Assembly (NCBI RefSeq): GCF_963678245.1
Contig: NZ_OY782773.1
Location: forward strand, 216,928-280,927
From: an uncultured Sunxiuqinia sp.
GTDB taxonomy: Bacteria > Bacteroidota > Bacteroidia > Bacteroidales > Prolixibacteraceae
Reading direction: 5' to 3'
DNA: 64,000 nucleotides
Shown one piece after another: positions 34,274 through 43,126 of this stretch. Numbering within the stretch: position 1 is the stretch's first letter; each line of letters begins with the position of its first letter. The notes beneath the pieces are model-generated. The model was given only the letters and a program-made list of their open reading frames with translations, was not told the DNA's origin and did no database searches. A program made the translations under genes and the position numbers.

Positions 34274-35668
34274 CTATTCCAGTACTGGCATTAACTTGTA
34301 CCATGATACAACTTTCTGAGTCATTGTCATTGCTCTTTCTGTATAAACATCAGCGAGGTTATGCTCCTCTCCGGGATCCTTAATAATATTATACAATTCC
34401 TGACGGCTTCCATCGTAATCGCATAGCAGTTTCCATTCTCCTTCACGTACTGCCAAATCAGGAAGGTTTTTGAAACCATAATAGTTTTTTCTATCAGGTG
34501 GTCGGCTATAGAAAATTGGAAATTTACGAGATGAATTAGATTTCCCAAGTATCGTTTTAATTAGATTTTCCCCATCATAAGTAGAATTTTTTGGAGCTTT
34601 TGTTCCTGTAAACTCAAGCAATGACGGCGCGATATCAATGGCTGAAAAAACCGATTCTTTGTTTCGTGTCCCTTTTGCGCTATCGTCAATAAAACTGGCA
34701 CCCCAAACCACTAAGGACGAACGGATTCCTCCTTCATACAAATGAGTTTTGTAGCCTTTCAAATTCCCTGCTCTCCCAGCTCCCATCTCGGGGCCATTGT
34801 CAGAACAAATCAGAATCAATGTATTATCACGTAAATTATCGTCTGACTGAATATAATCGAAAAGTTTACCAAACTGTTCGTCCATTTCTTCAAGAACCGC
34901 AAGGTATAGTCCTCTTTTTCCTTCTTCTTTTGCAAGTCCGTATTCTTCAAACGACGGCCAATACGGGCTGTGTACATCGTCGGGCCAGATGTTTACATAA
35001 AATGGTTTTTGCTCCTTATCTGCTTTTTCAATAAATTGTACGGCTGCATTAATAAAACCGGTGGTTATCTCAGACCTTTGAACCCAGGTAAAAGGCTTTC
35101 CAAGCTCTTCAGCACCTTCCCAAATCCGACCAACTTTCCCGGTTTCGTCTATCGTAAGGGGGAGTAGTTTGGCTCCCATTCCTTCGAAATTAGTCAGTGA
35201 TTCATCAAAACCATATTCGGTAATTTTCGGAGCATCACTAACATCACGTTGCCCTCCCATATGCCATTTACCAAAATGTCCGGTTGCGTATCCTGCTTCA
35301 TTGAGGCTTCTTGCCAGCATGGGAGCTGAAGGATCTAACCAGTTCGCGATACCACGTTCTTTGTTATGCCCACGATTGGACAAGTAAGAGGTAATATTCC
35401 AGCGTTGTGGATAAGTTCCTGTTGAAATAGCTACGCGTGATGGTGAGCATATTGGTGAGTTCACATAAAACTGTTCAAAACTGATTCCTTCCGAAGCAAG
35501 CTTGTCGATGTTTGGTGTTTGTGCATCCGTATTTCCAAAACAGGAAAAATCGGCCCATCCCATATCATCAATAAATATCAGAATGACATTTGGCTTGTTG
35601 TTTATTTTTTGTGCTGAGCAGCTGAAGATACCCAATAAGGCAAGAGTTATAGAGAATATTTTTTTCAT
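34274..35668 (-). CDS. S1 family sulfatase (lipoprotein)
   Basis: A 464-residue formylglycine-dependent sulfatase. The N-terminus (FSITLALLGIFSC) is a lipoprotein signal with lipidated Cys near residue 17. KPNVILIFIDDMGWADFSCF supplies the metal-binding Asp pair, and CSPSR near residue 73 is the Cys-type formylglycine maturation motif. GKWHMGG and LICSDNGPEMG carry further active-site residues. Such enzymes remove sulfate from algal or host glycans, and here the enzyme is anchored to the membrane. No SusC/SusD pair is adjacent, so its target is unknown. A short minus-strand open stretch after its stop (about 34130-34235) ends HDEILQQELRLE and may be a gene remnant. Confidence 0.92.
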   Translation of the reverse strand: MKKIFSITLALLGIFSCSAQKINNKPNVILIFIDDMGWADFSCFGNTDAQTPNIDKLASEGISFEQFYVNSPICSPSRVAISTGTYPQRWNITSYLSNRGHNKERGIANWLDPSAPMLARSLNEAGYATGHFGKWHMGGQRDVSDAPKITEYGFDESLTNFEGMGAKLLPLTIDETGKVGRIWEGAEELGKPFTWVQRSEITTGFINAAVQFIEKADKEQKPFYVNIWPDDVHSPYWPSFEEYGLAKEEGKRGLYLAVLEEMDEQFGKLFDYIQSDDNLRDNTLILICSDNGPEMGAGRAGNLKGYKTHLYEGGIRSSLVVWGASFIDDSAKGTRNKESVFSAIDIAPSLLEFTGTKAPKNSTYDGENLIKTILGKSNSSRKFPIFYSRPPDRKNYYGFKNLPDLAVREGEWKLLCDYDGSRQELYNIIKDPGEEHNLADVYTERAMTMTQKVVSWYKLMPVLE

Positions 35669-35760
35669 CGTTTAAAAATTATTATTATTTCGGAAACGGT
35701 TCTAACGTATTTTGCTGTCGCTTTCATATTGACGAGCCAAATAATAACCTGCCAGTTTCA

Positions 35761-35982
35761 TTAATCTGACCAGTCATTTGTAAATTCATTGAATGTGGAT
35801 TTTTTAGCTTCGTTATCAATGTGAAAATTTGTAATCATTACTTCGGTTGTTAGTTCTTTTTCAATAGTTCCTTCACTTACCCAAAACACACGCAAGCTTT
35901 GAAGAAAAAAATAGAGTTCAAGTGCTCCACTTACAAAAAATACTACTATAACAGGTACAATTATTTTGACTTTATTACTCAT
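35761..35982 (-). CDS. Small single-pass membrane protein, hypothetical
   Basis: A 73-residue frame. Its N-terminal half is one hydrophobic helix (VKIIVPVIVVFFVSGALELYFFL) preceded by charged MSNKVK, and a polar C-terminal part follows. The layout is that of a small membrane protein and is better than random, but no family is recognised. It lies between the sulfatase and the structured intergenic stretch, on the same strand as the sulfatase. Confidence 0.45.
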   Translation of the reverse strand: MSNKVKIIVPVIVVFFVSGALELYFFLQSLRVFWVSEGTIEKELTTEVMITNFHIDNEAKKSTFNEFTNDWSD

Positions 35983-35999
35983 TGTCTACTCTTACAATT

Positions 36000-36225
36000 T
36001 ATTAATCCCAGTACCTCGAGTAGCCAGCTTCAACTGTGAGTGGGGTAATCTGATACGTCGGACAGTCTCCTGTAACAGCGCGGATCGGAATCTCCGACAC
36101 GTCAGACAAGATAAAGCAATTGCGAAAGCATGAAGCTGACGGCTCAGCTTGTGAGTTCTGAGTGCGGGTGGGCTTGCCATAGTAGTCACGGAGGAACGAG
36201 CAAGCCGGAAATCGCTCGTAGAAGT
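36000..36225. other. GC-richer, hairpin-dense intergenic stretch
   Basis: Several inverted repeats fall within 220 bp. TCTGATACGTCGGA (about 36049) pairs imperfectly with TCCGACACGTCAGA (about 36098). AAGCTGA pairs with TCAGCTT (about 36131-36152). GGCTTGC (about 36170) pairs with GCAAGCC (about 36209), and CGAGC pairs with GCTCG. Its composition is richer in G+C than the flanking gaps. Open frames across it have no recognisable protein features. It could be a structured RNA, a dispersed intergenic element or a relic. Confidence 0.4.
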
Positions 36226-36230
36226 CAAAA

Positions 36231-36265
36231 AAAGATCCGGCCTGCACGAGACAGACCGGATCTTT
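36231..36265 (-). terminator. Terminator of the efflux operon
   Basis: AAAGATCCGG (36231-36240) pairs perfectly with CCGGATCTTT (36256-36265). On the minus strand a run of Ts follows, 21 bp after the TolC stop. Confidence 0.93.
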
Positions 36266-36285
36266 CAATTCAAAACAGTAGAATC

Positions 36286-37638
36286 TTACAAATTCAGCGG
36301 ATTACCGTTGTAGAAATCAAGTATTTTGGTTCGGAAAATGTATTCGTATTTGGCTTGAGCCAGATCGCTTTTGGCTTTAGCCAGGTTGTTTTTCGATTGG
36401 TTGTATTCTACGGTATTGACCATGCCAACATTAAACTTTTCTTCGGTGTAGCGAAAAGCTTCCTGTGTTGATTCCACTGCTTTGTTGCTGGCCATATATT
36501 TTTTTAAGGCGGCTAGGGCATTGGTGTAGGCTTGTTCAATATCTTTACGAAGTGTATTTTTGGTGCTCTGCAGTTCATATTCCTGATTCAGTACCTGCAA
36601 CTCTGCATTTTTAATTTGAGTGCGAACCTGGCCTTTATTGAATATCGGGATACTCAAATTTACGCCAAGACCATAGCGATCGTTGTTTTTCAACTGATCG
36701 CCAAACGAAATCACACCCGGATTCGGGTTTTCCTCTGTTGGAGAATAGAAATATTTGTTGTTGTATTCGTTGTAATAGTCTGCCCCAAAAGTCAGGCTGG
36801 GGTAGAGGCTTCCCTTAGCAATAGCTACTTGCTCTTGTAAACTTCCCAGGCGATATTCGGCACTTTTTACCTCGGGGCGGATTTTGACTGCATTTCGAAA
36901 GACGTCCATCGAATTGAGCAACGATCCGTTTGCTTTAACAACGGACAATACCGGCTTTTCAATTTTGAACTGATCGGGAGAAGCGATCTCCAACAGCTGG
37001 TACAAATTAAGATAGGCTAGTTGCAGGCTGTTTTGCTGATTGACCAGGTTCAATTCTTCATTGGCTTGTTGGGCTTCAATTTCCAACAGACTTCCTTTGG
37101 CCAGGCTTCCTGCATCAACCAATTTTTGGGTTCGGTCAATCTGTAGTTTGGTTATTTCCAATTGATCTTCGGCAACCTGCACCAATTCTTCGGCAAACAG
37201 AATTTCAAGATATGCAGCTGCAATGTATAACTTGATGTCATCCTTGGCTTTTTGCAAATCTGCCAGGCTGGCTCTTAAGTCCAGGTCTGCTTTATCAACT
37301 GAGTTTTGCAGCCTGAAGCCATTCCAAAGAGGAACATTGGCGCTCAGGCTGGCTCCGGTCTGGTTCGAATTATAATCGGCGTAGGTGTTGTCGTATTGCA
37401 GCGAGCGGCCAAAGTTAAAGCTGTTTGACAAGTTTCCACTTAGCGACGGCAAGCGGTTGTTTTTGGCTTGTTGCAATTCATTCTGATAGTAGTCGGTATT
37501 GATTGATTGTTGCTGAATCTGAATGTTATTTTCGAGCGCATAATCAATGCATTGCTGCAAATCCCAGTTCTGTTGGGCTTGTGCAGTTCCCGAAAAAATA
37601 AGAGTGATCAGTGCAACAATCTGAAATAAATGTTTCAT
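36286..37638 (-). CDS. TolC family outer-membrane efflux protein
   Basis: A 450-residue outer-membrane efflux duct. The signal peptide MKHLFQIVALITLIFSGTAQ ends before QQNWDLQQCIDYALENNIQI, the classic first helix. Two OEP repeats rich in long amphipathic helices follow (QLEITKLQIDRTQKLVDAG; AYTNALAALKKYMASNKAV; NVGMVNTVEYNQSKNNLAKA). I start at ATG 37638 because the signal peptide begins there; a TTG at 37662 adds eight residues. It is the last gene of the ABC/HlyD operon, completing a tripartite pump across both membranes. Export of a drug, peptide or lipid is inferred from family. Confidence 0.92.
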   Translation of the reverse strand: MKHLFQIVALITLIFSGTAQAQQNWDLQQCIDYALENNIQIQQQSINTDYYQNELQQAKNNRLPSLSGNLSNSFNFGRSLQYDNTYADYNSNQTGASLSANVPLWNGFRLQNSVDKADLDLRASLADLQKAKDDIKLYIAAAYLEILFAEELVQVAEDQLEITKLQIDRTQKLVDAGSLAKGSLLEIEAQQANEELNLVNQQNSLQLAYLNLYQLLEIASPDQFKIEKPVLSVVKANGSLLNSMDVFRNAVKIRPEVKSAEYRLGSLQEQVAIAKGSLYPSLTFGADYYNEYNNKYFYSPTEENPNPGVISFGDQLKNNDRYGLGVNLSIPIFNKGQVRTQIKNAELQVLNQEYELQSTKNTLRKDIEQAYTNALAALKKYMASNKAVESTQEAFRYTEEKFNVGMVNTVEYNQSKNNLAKAKSDLAQAKYEYIFRTKILDFYNGNPLNL

Positions 37639-37745
37639 GGTTGATTTCTTTTTGTTTCCCAATGGGCTAATTTAGTCATTCGTTTGAAATAGTACTGACT
37701 TAGTGGCGTTATTTAAATGCAAAAATATTGTTCTGATCCAGTCGG

Positions 37746-38876
37746 TTAGCCAGCGTTTGTTTCTTTTTCTTTTAATTTCTTCGGATCAATTTTCTCCCCT
37801 TTAACTTTATCTTGCAGACTGAGGCCTTCGGTAATTTCAATATTAATTCCATCAGAAAGACCGGTGTGTACAAATCGTTTTTCAAAGTTGGGTTCTTCTT
37901 CTGTTCCGGTATTAATTTCTACAAAGGACGAATCGTTTTCAAAATTCAGAAAACCTTCAGGTATGACCATTACGCTGTCTTTTTTTTCTAAAACAATATT
38001 GGCATTGGCGCTGTATCCGGCACGTATAAATTGTCCTTCCTTCAGATTTACGTTGGCTTTAATTTCAAACTGAATGGCTCCGTTCTCTTCCACCCCTTTG
38101 GGCGAGAGGTAGGTGAGTTTTGCTTCGAACTTTTCATTTTCAATCGCTCCAATTGTTAAAACGATGTCCATTCCCTCGTGGATTTTACCGACTTCGGTTT
38201 CGTCTACTTTACCATCGAAAATCATGTCGCTCATATCGGCAATAACGGCGATTGTGGTTCCATCATTAAAGGTATTTGATTGGATAACAGAATTTCCAAC
38301 CTCCACCGGGACATCCAGAATCATTCCATCAATCGTCGAGCGGATAAGCGTGTTGGATGCATGCGCTGTCTTTTTTGTTGCTCCTTTTCGAATCAGATCA
38401 AGGTTGTTTTGTGCGGCACTTAGCTCTTCGCGAGCCGCATTAAACGACAGTTGTGCTTTTTGGTACTCTCCATGAGGAATAACTTTTTTGTCAAAAAGTT
38501 CTTTTTGTCGGTTGTAGTCAATTTTTGAGTCTTCGTAGTTTAATTGTGCCTGATTTACTCTCGATTCAGCGTTGTTCAGGGTTACCATATCGGGAATGAT
38601 TTTTACTTTTGCGATAATGTCCCCCATTTCTACTTCCGAACCTGCTTCAAGGTAAATTTCTTCAATAATTCCGGATACTTGTGGTTTTATTTCAATCTCT
38701 TTACGGGGAACAACCGAGCCTGTTGCAACCGTTTTTTTTGTAATGTTTTCTATTTTTGGGTTTTCGGTTTTATAGACATCAGGTTGGCTTTTCGACTTTG
38801 AATACAAAAAATAAATCGTTCCGAAGAAGGACGTAATTAGGACGACAATTAGTAAGACTTTAAAGAATTTTTTCAT
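37746..38876 (-). CDS. Efflux periplasmic adaptor (HlyD/MacA-like)
   Basis: A 376-residue membrane-fusion protein. An N-terminal anchor (FFKVLLIVVLITSFFGTIYF) is followed by the lipoyl-like half KPQVSGIIEEIYLEAGSEVE, then a coiled-coil hairpin (residues about 100-170, with QAQLNYEDSKIDYNRQKELF). The second lipoyl half is SNTLIRSTIDGMILDVPVE, and beta-barrel domains complete it. It bridges the inner-membrane ABC permeases to TolC. It lies 107 bp upstream of tolC and 20 bp downstream of a permease gene. Confidence 0.92.
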   Translation of the reverse strand: MKKFFKVLLIVVLITSFFGTIYFLYSKSKSQPDVYKTENPKIENITKKTVATGSVVPRKEIEIKPQVSGIIEEIYLEAGSEVEMGDIIAKVKIIPDMVTLNNAESRVNQAQLNYEDSKIDYNRQKELFDKKVIPHGEYQKAQLSFNAAREELSAAQNNLDLIRKGATKKTAHASNTLIRSTIDGMILDVPVEVGNSVIQSNTFNDGTTIAVIADMSDMIFDGKVDETEVGKIHEGMDIVLTIGAIENEKFEAKLTYLSPKGVEENGAIQFEIKANVNLKEGQFIRAGYSANANIVLEKKDSVMVIPEGFLNFENDSSFVEINTGTEEEPNFEKRFVHTGLSDGINIEITEGLSLQDKVKGEKIDPKKLKEKETNAG

Positions 38877-38896
38877 GGCTGTGGTATTATTATTTT

Positions 38897-40159
38897 TTAA
38901 TTTTCTGTTCTTAGTGCATCAATCGGTTTTATTTGAATGGCTCTGCGTGCAGGAATATAACCTGCAAAAGCTCCTGAAATAATCAGGATTAACAGGCACG
39001 AGACGGCAACGGTTAAGTTTACTCCGGGATTTTTAATGAAAATATCTGCTCCATTCTCAGCAGCGCTTTTAAGTCCCTTGTTGGCCAGTTCTAAAAGGAA
39101 GATTCCGAAAAAGAGTCCAAAATATCCGGCAATAGTGGTTAAAAAAACACTCTCTGAGATTATTTGGGCGATGATTACACGAGGAGTAGCTCCAATGGCT
39201 CGCATAATTCCGATTTCCTGGGTTCGTTCTTTCACAATCACCAGCATAATATTGCTAACCCCGATAACTCCTGCCAGCAGCGTACCAATTCCTACAATCC
39301 ATGTTAAAATACTAATGCCGACAAATAAGGTAGCGAATTGCTTAAATTGCTTTTCAATATTTATATGGGCAACTGCCTGCACATCGTCCGGTGCAATTTT
39401 ATGTCGTTTCTTAATCGCTGAGATCACTTTTTCTTCAACAACACTTGCACTCAATCCTTCGGCGGCAGTAATGCCCATCATGTGAACATCGTTTCCGTAG
39501 TTGTAGGCAATTTGCATCGTTGTAAATGGCAGAAAGATGCTTTCGTCGGTCTTGCCATTCATATTCATATTTGATACCGGATGAATGACTCCGACTATCT
39601 GGTAGAAAACTCCTCCGATTTTTAAATATTCGCCAATCGGTTCTTCGTCTTTCGAAAACATCTCGTCAACAACTTTCTCGCCAACAACACAAACCTTTCG
39701 GCGTTGTTTGATATCAATTTCGTTTAACCAGCGCCCTTTCGGAAATTCCGCGGGATCGATGTTTGCCCACTCCGGGTAATCTCCTTTAATGTTGAATGAA
39801 CCGCTTCGGTCTCCCCTGATCGTATTATTTCCGCTCAACCACGAACCAAAAAGTCGAGGCGCAACTGTTTTAACTTCAGGAATATGGTTGCGAATATATT
39901 CAATATCTTCATTGTTGAAATCCCAGTTGCGGCCACGCCTAAACCCTTCATAAGGCTTACTTGTTCGTTGTGCCCACATAAAAAATGAATTCACGGCAAT
40001 TTTACCAACACCATCAGTAATTCCGGTTTCAAGTCCTCTTCCGGCTCCTATCATAATAATAAGCATGAATATTCCCCAGAAAACCCCAAATGCAGTTAAA
40101 AAGCTGCGTAGTTTATTTTTCTTTAAAGTGGATAATATTTCGTTAAATCTTTCTATCAT
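38897..40159 (-). CDS. MacB-type ABC transporter permease (second)
   Basis: A 420-residue permease of the MacB/FtsX type. It has one N-terminal TM helix (FLTAFGVFWGIFMLIIMIGA), a large periplasmic MacB-PCD domain (about residues 45-260) and three C-terminal helices (ILTWIVGIGTLLAGVIGVSN, FLTTIAGYFGLFFGIFLL, AVSCLLILIISGAFAGYIPA) with the family's GIMRAIGATPRVI loop. It is paralogous to the next upstream permease, and the two probably form a heterodimer. The ATPase is encoded two genes upstream. Confidence 0.92.
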   Translation of the reverse strand: MIERFNEILSTLKKNKLRSFLTAFGVFWGIFMLIIMIGAGRGLETGITDGVGKIAVNSFFMWAQRTSKPYEGFRRGRNWDFNNEDIEYIRNHIPEVKTVAPRLFGSWLSGNNTIRGDRSGSFNIKGDYPEWANIDPAEFPKGRWLNEIDIKQRRKVCVVGEKVVDEMFSKDEEPIGEYLKIGGVFYQIVGVIHPVSNMNMNGKTDESIFLPFTTMQIAYNYGNDVHMMGITAAEGLSASVVEEKVISAIKKRHKIAPDDVQAVAHINIEKQFKQFATLFVGISILTWIVGIGTLLAGVIGVSNIMLVIVKERTQEIGIMRAIGATPRVIIAQIISESVFLTTIAGYFGLFFGIFLLELANKGLKSAAENGADIFIKNPGVNLTVAVSCLLILIISGAFAGYIPARRAIQIKPIDALRTEN

Positions 40160-40168
40160 CGTATTTGT

Positions 40169-41431
40169 TTATTCGTTATGGAGTGCTTCAATCGGTTTTA
40201 TTGATGCTGCTCGTTTCGCGGGAATATATCCGGCCAAGGTACCGGCGCCAACCAAAAGTAGTAACGAGCTAATTGCAATACGAAGATCAACAGTGGGGTT
40301 CAAAAACATTGTAAATTCCCCCTGATCGCCGCTTGATGCAGCGGAGTTTTGTTGCTCCATCACAAAGTTAATGAGCTCCATCAGTGAAATCCCGAATAGC
40401 ATGCCGATATATCCAGCCAATAGTGTGATAAATACCGATTCGAGTAAGATTAAACCAATAATTGACGAAGGTGAGGCTCCGATGGCTTTTCGAATACCAA
40501 TTTCCTTGGTCCGCTCTTTTACGACAATGAGCATAATGTTGCTAACCCCAACAATGCCGGCGATGAGTGTCCCGATGCCTATTAGCCATATAAAGATATT
40601 TATGGCTTTAAAGATATTCATGGTTTCGATGTAATTTTCCAACGAATTGTAGATACCAATTGCCCTGGTATCGTTTACGTCAACCTTATGATTTGCCGCA
40701 AGCAGTGTGCGAATTTTCTTTTCAACTTGAAGGCTCTCTTTCTTAGAAAGATCTTTGGTGGTAACAGACAGATTGTGAATGCGATCACCAATGTTAAATA
40801 TTAATTGAGCAGTTGTAATAGGGATGAGTCCCTGTTGTGCTCCTTCCCGCGGATCAGACTCGGCATATACACCAATAATTTTATAGAGTACACCTCCAAT
40901 GTTCAAATATTCTCCAACCGGCTCAATTCCTTTAAAGAGTGCTTCTTTAATGTCTTTACCAATGACGACTACTTTTCGTTTATATTGAATATCGATCTCG
41001 TTGATAAAACGGCCTTCGTCAATGTTTAGTTTTTCTATATCCTGATAATCAGGATGACAGCCTTGTGTGGTGTATTGTCCGTATTCGTTTTTGAATGAAT
41101 AGGTACGTGAATTGCTAAAATATCTTGCTGAAATTTTATCGATGTCATCCAGTTTTTTTATTTCATCGTAATCTTTCATATCAAAATAAATCCTTCTGCC
41201 TGCTTTTAGTCCCTGATAGGGCATGCTTGTTTCGCGGCTCCAAATCCACATCGCGTTTGTTGCATTACCCTCAAAATTTGAGCCTACACCATTGCTTAGT
41301 CCGTTTCCCGCACCCAGCAATACCATGAGCATAAAAATGCCCCATGCAATGGCAAAACCGGTAAGGAAAGTTCTCAATTTGTTTTTTTTGATGGTGGCAA
41401 TGATTTCTTGCCATTTGTCAATATCGAACAT
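40169..41431 (-). CDS. MacB-type ABC transporter permease (first)
   Basis: A 420-residue paralogue of the following permease, with the same layout: one N-terminal helix (FLTGFAIAWGIFMLMVLLGA), a periplasmic domain, then three helices and the GIRKAIGASPSSI loop, ending KRAASIKPIEALHNE. The permease genes are 9 bp apart and this one is 10 bp from the ATPase gene, so all are one operon. Substrate unknown; no two-component regulator is adjacent. Confidence 0.92.
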   Translation of the reverse strand: MFDIDKWQEIIATIKKNKLRTFLTGFAIAWGIFMLMVLLGAGNGLSNGVGSNFEGNATNAMWIWSRETSMPYQGLKAGRRIYFDMKDYDEIKKLDDIDKISARYFSNSRTYSFKNEYGQYTTQGCHPDYQDIEKLNIDEGRFINEIDIQYKRKVVVIGKDIKEALFKGIEPVGEYLNIGGVLYKIIGVYAESDPREGAQQGLIPITTAQLIFNIGDRIHNLSVTTKDLSKKESLQVEKKIRTLLAANHKVDVNDTRAIGIYNSLENYIETMNIFKAINIFIWLIGIGTLIAGIVGVSNIMLIVVKERTKEIGIRKAIGASPSSIIGLILLESVFITLLAGYIGMLFGISLMELINFVMEQQNSAASSGDQGEFTMFLNPTVDLRIAISSLLLLVGAGTLAGYIPAKRAASIKPIEALHNE

Positions 41432-41441
41432 GGTTTCAGGG

Positions 41442-42167
41442 CTAAATGGTTTCCAATTCTTTCGTATAGGCTTCCCTAAAGTTACTCAGGTCTCCATTTC
41501 GAATAATTTCATGGATTTGTCCATCCTTGAGTCGAATAATCTTTTTAGTCATCGAAGCAATGTCGTGCTCGTGGGTTACAAGAATAACGGTGATTCCGTC
41601 GTTATTGATCTCTTTCAGAATCTCCATTACTTCGTACGATGTTGTGGTGTCCAAAGCACCTGTTGGTTCATCGGCCAAAATTAATTTTGGTTTCGAGATT
41701 AACGCCCGGGCAATAGCAATACGCTGTTTCTGCCCCCCCGACATTTCATTGGGCATATGCTCAGCCCAATCTCTTAATCCAAGCTTGTCGAGGTATTCCA
41801 TGGCTATGATGTTTCTCCTTTTGCGTTTTACTCCTTTGTAATAAAGTGGAAGAGCAACATTTTCCATAGCATTCTTAAAGGAGATCAGATTGAAGGACTG
41901 AAAAACAAAACCAACCAATTCATTGCGAAGTTGGGCGGCTTTCTTTTCGCTCATGTCTTTAATCTGTTGGTTGTTCAGGTAATAGCTTCCTTCGTCGTGG
42001 TTATCGAGCATGCCTAGTATATTAAGCAAGGTTGACTTGCCGGAACCGGATGATCCCATAATGGAAACAAACTCTCCCTGCTCAATATCCAGATTGATGC
42101 CTTTGAGCACATGTAGCTTGCTGTTACCCATGACATAGGATTTGTGAATGTTGTTTAGTTTGATCAT
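41442..42167 (-). CDS. ABC transporter ATP-binding protein (MacB/LolD-like)
   Basis: A 241-residue ATPase. I use the internal ATG at 42167 (MIKLNNIHKSYVMG), because family members start there; an in-frame ATG at 42245 would add 26 residues of unlike sequence. Walker A is GSSGSGKST, the Q-loop sits in VFQSFNLI, the signature is MSGGQKQRIAIARAL, Walker B is LILADEPTGALD and the switch His is in VILVTHEHD. It powers the two permeases encoded just downstream. First gene of the operon. Confidence 0.94.
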   Translation of the reverse strand: MIKLNNIHKSYVMGNSKLHVLKGINLDIEQGEFVSIMGSSGSGKSTLLNILGMLDNHDEGSYYLNNQQIKDMSEKKAAQLRNELVGFVFQSFNLISFKNAMENVALPLYYKGVKRKRRNIIAMEYLDKLGLRDWAEHMPNEMSGGQKQRIAIARALISKPKLILADEPTGALDTTTSYEVMEILKEINNDGITVILVTHEHDIASMTKKIIRLKDGQIHEIIRNGDLSNFREAYTKELETI

Positions 42168-42670
42168 TTGTTTAATTGTTTTCTGCTTTGAGGTATTAAA
42201 ATTCCGAAATTCAAGGCTTATATCTGTAATAAATTCGATGAACAACCGATTTTTCTATGTGAGTGGTCTTTTCGATCCCACTCCTGTTGAGATTCTTTAA
42301 ATAGGACGAACAATCTTTCCATACGTTACAGCAGAAATGATGATTTTTTGAAGGTATAATAAGGCCCCGCAGATTGTCCTGAAATTGTTACAATGTGATA
42401 GGTTAATGCGGTTGGGTGTTTGATTGATGATTCTCTTACTAAAAGCTTTGATCAATACAAGCAAAGATGCCACGCCGACCAGAGAAAAGAAACTAAATGA
42501 AATTGACATAAATCAACATGACAAACATCCGAATAATTAATTGAATAACTTTGATGTTTTTTAAAACATAAAAACCTTGGAAACAAATAATTAGTCGCAA
42601 AAAAATAATATATTTCGGAAGACTAGCATTAGTTAATTGTATGCCTGGTAAACTATTTATTCTTTAAAAT
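42168..42670. other. Divergent intergenic region
   Basis: 503 bp between the efflux operon (leftward) and the STAS-like gene (rightward). It should carry both promoters, but I found no convincing paired -33/-7 boxes, hairpin or operator. A 70-codon minus-strand frame at 42297-42509 has a hydrophobic N-terminus but nothing else to support it. Confidence 0.4.
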
Positions 42671-43081
42671 ATGGGAGATATTGATGAAGAAATTGAGGTG
42701 AGAGAAATAAGTGATAAAGAAATATGGGTCAAAACAAATAAATTTTCCATAATCCATGATAACATTATCTATGTAATTGCAGTTGGCGAGCAGACAACCG
42801 AATTCGCTAAAGCACAAGCTGAAATCTGCATGAAGATGTCTGGTTTAATTAAAGGGAAAGTGAATTTTCTGATCGACTTGAATAAGTCAGGAAAAAACAC
42901 TCCGGGAGCTAGAAAAACGTGGAAAATTTTGACTGAGCATGATAATACGGAAAAAGTTGCCACCTTCGGACTTCATCCGGTTGCAAAAGTAATCGCCTCG
43001 TTTGTTATACGAGCTAGCAGTGGCAACAAAATGCGTTTTTTCTCAACAAAAGAGGAAGCCATAGCATGGTTGAAAGAGTAA
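42671..43081 (+). CDS. STAS/SpoIIAA-like protein
   Basis: A 136-residue soluble protein. KFSIIHDNIIYVIAVGEQTT, FLIDLNKSGKNTPGARKTW and the C-terminal KMRFFSTKEEAIAWLKE follow the SpoIIAA-like/STAS pattern of alternating strands and helices. Members act as small regulatory or binding proteins. It is 45 bp upstream of a hybrid histidine kinase on the same strand, so the pair is likely co-transcribed, and the protein may feed into that signalling path. That role is inferred. Confidence 0.78.
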   Translation: MGDIDEEIEVREISDKEIWVKTNKFSIIHDNIIYVIAVGEQTTEFAKAQAEICMKMSGLIKGKVNFLIDLNKSGKNTPGARKTWKILTEHDNTEKVATFGLHPVAKVIASFVIRASSGNKMRFFSTKEEAIAWLKE

Positions 43082-43126
43082 ATTGAACGGTGCCCAAGAG
43101 ATCAATAAGAATTTACGCTGAATAGA

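Noticed and set aside
36002..36268. Frames of 78-88 codons in the hairpin-dense stretch
   Set aside because: They are arginine/serine-rich, cross the terminator and inverted repeats, and lack domain features. Structured non-coding sequence is more likely.
42297..42509. 70-codon minus-strand frame with hydrophobic N-terminus
   Set aside because: Nothing beyond hydrophobic composition supports it, and it lies in a divergent promoter region.
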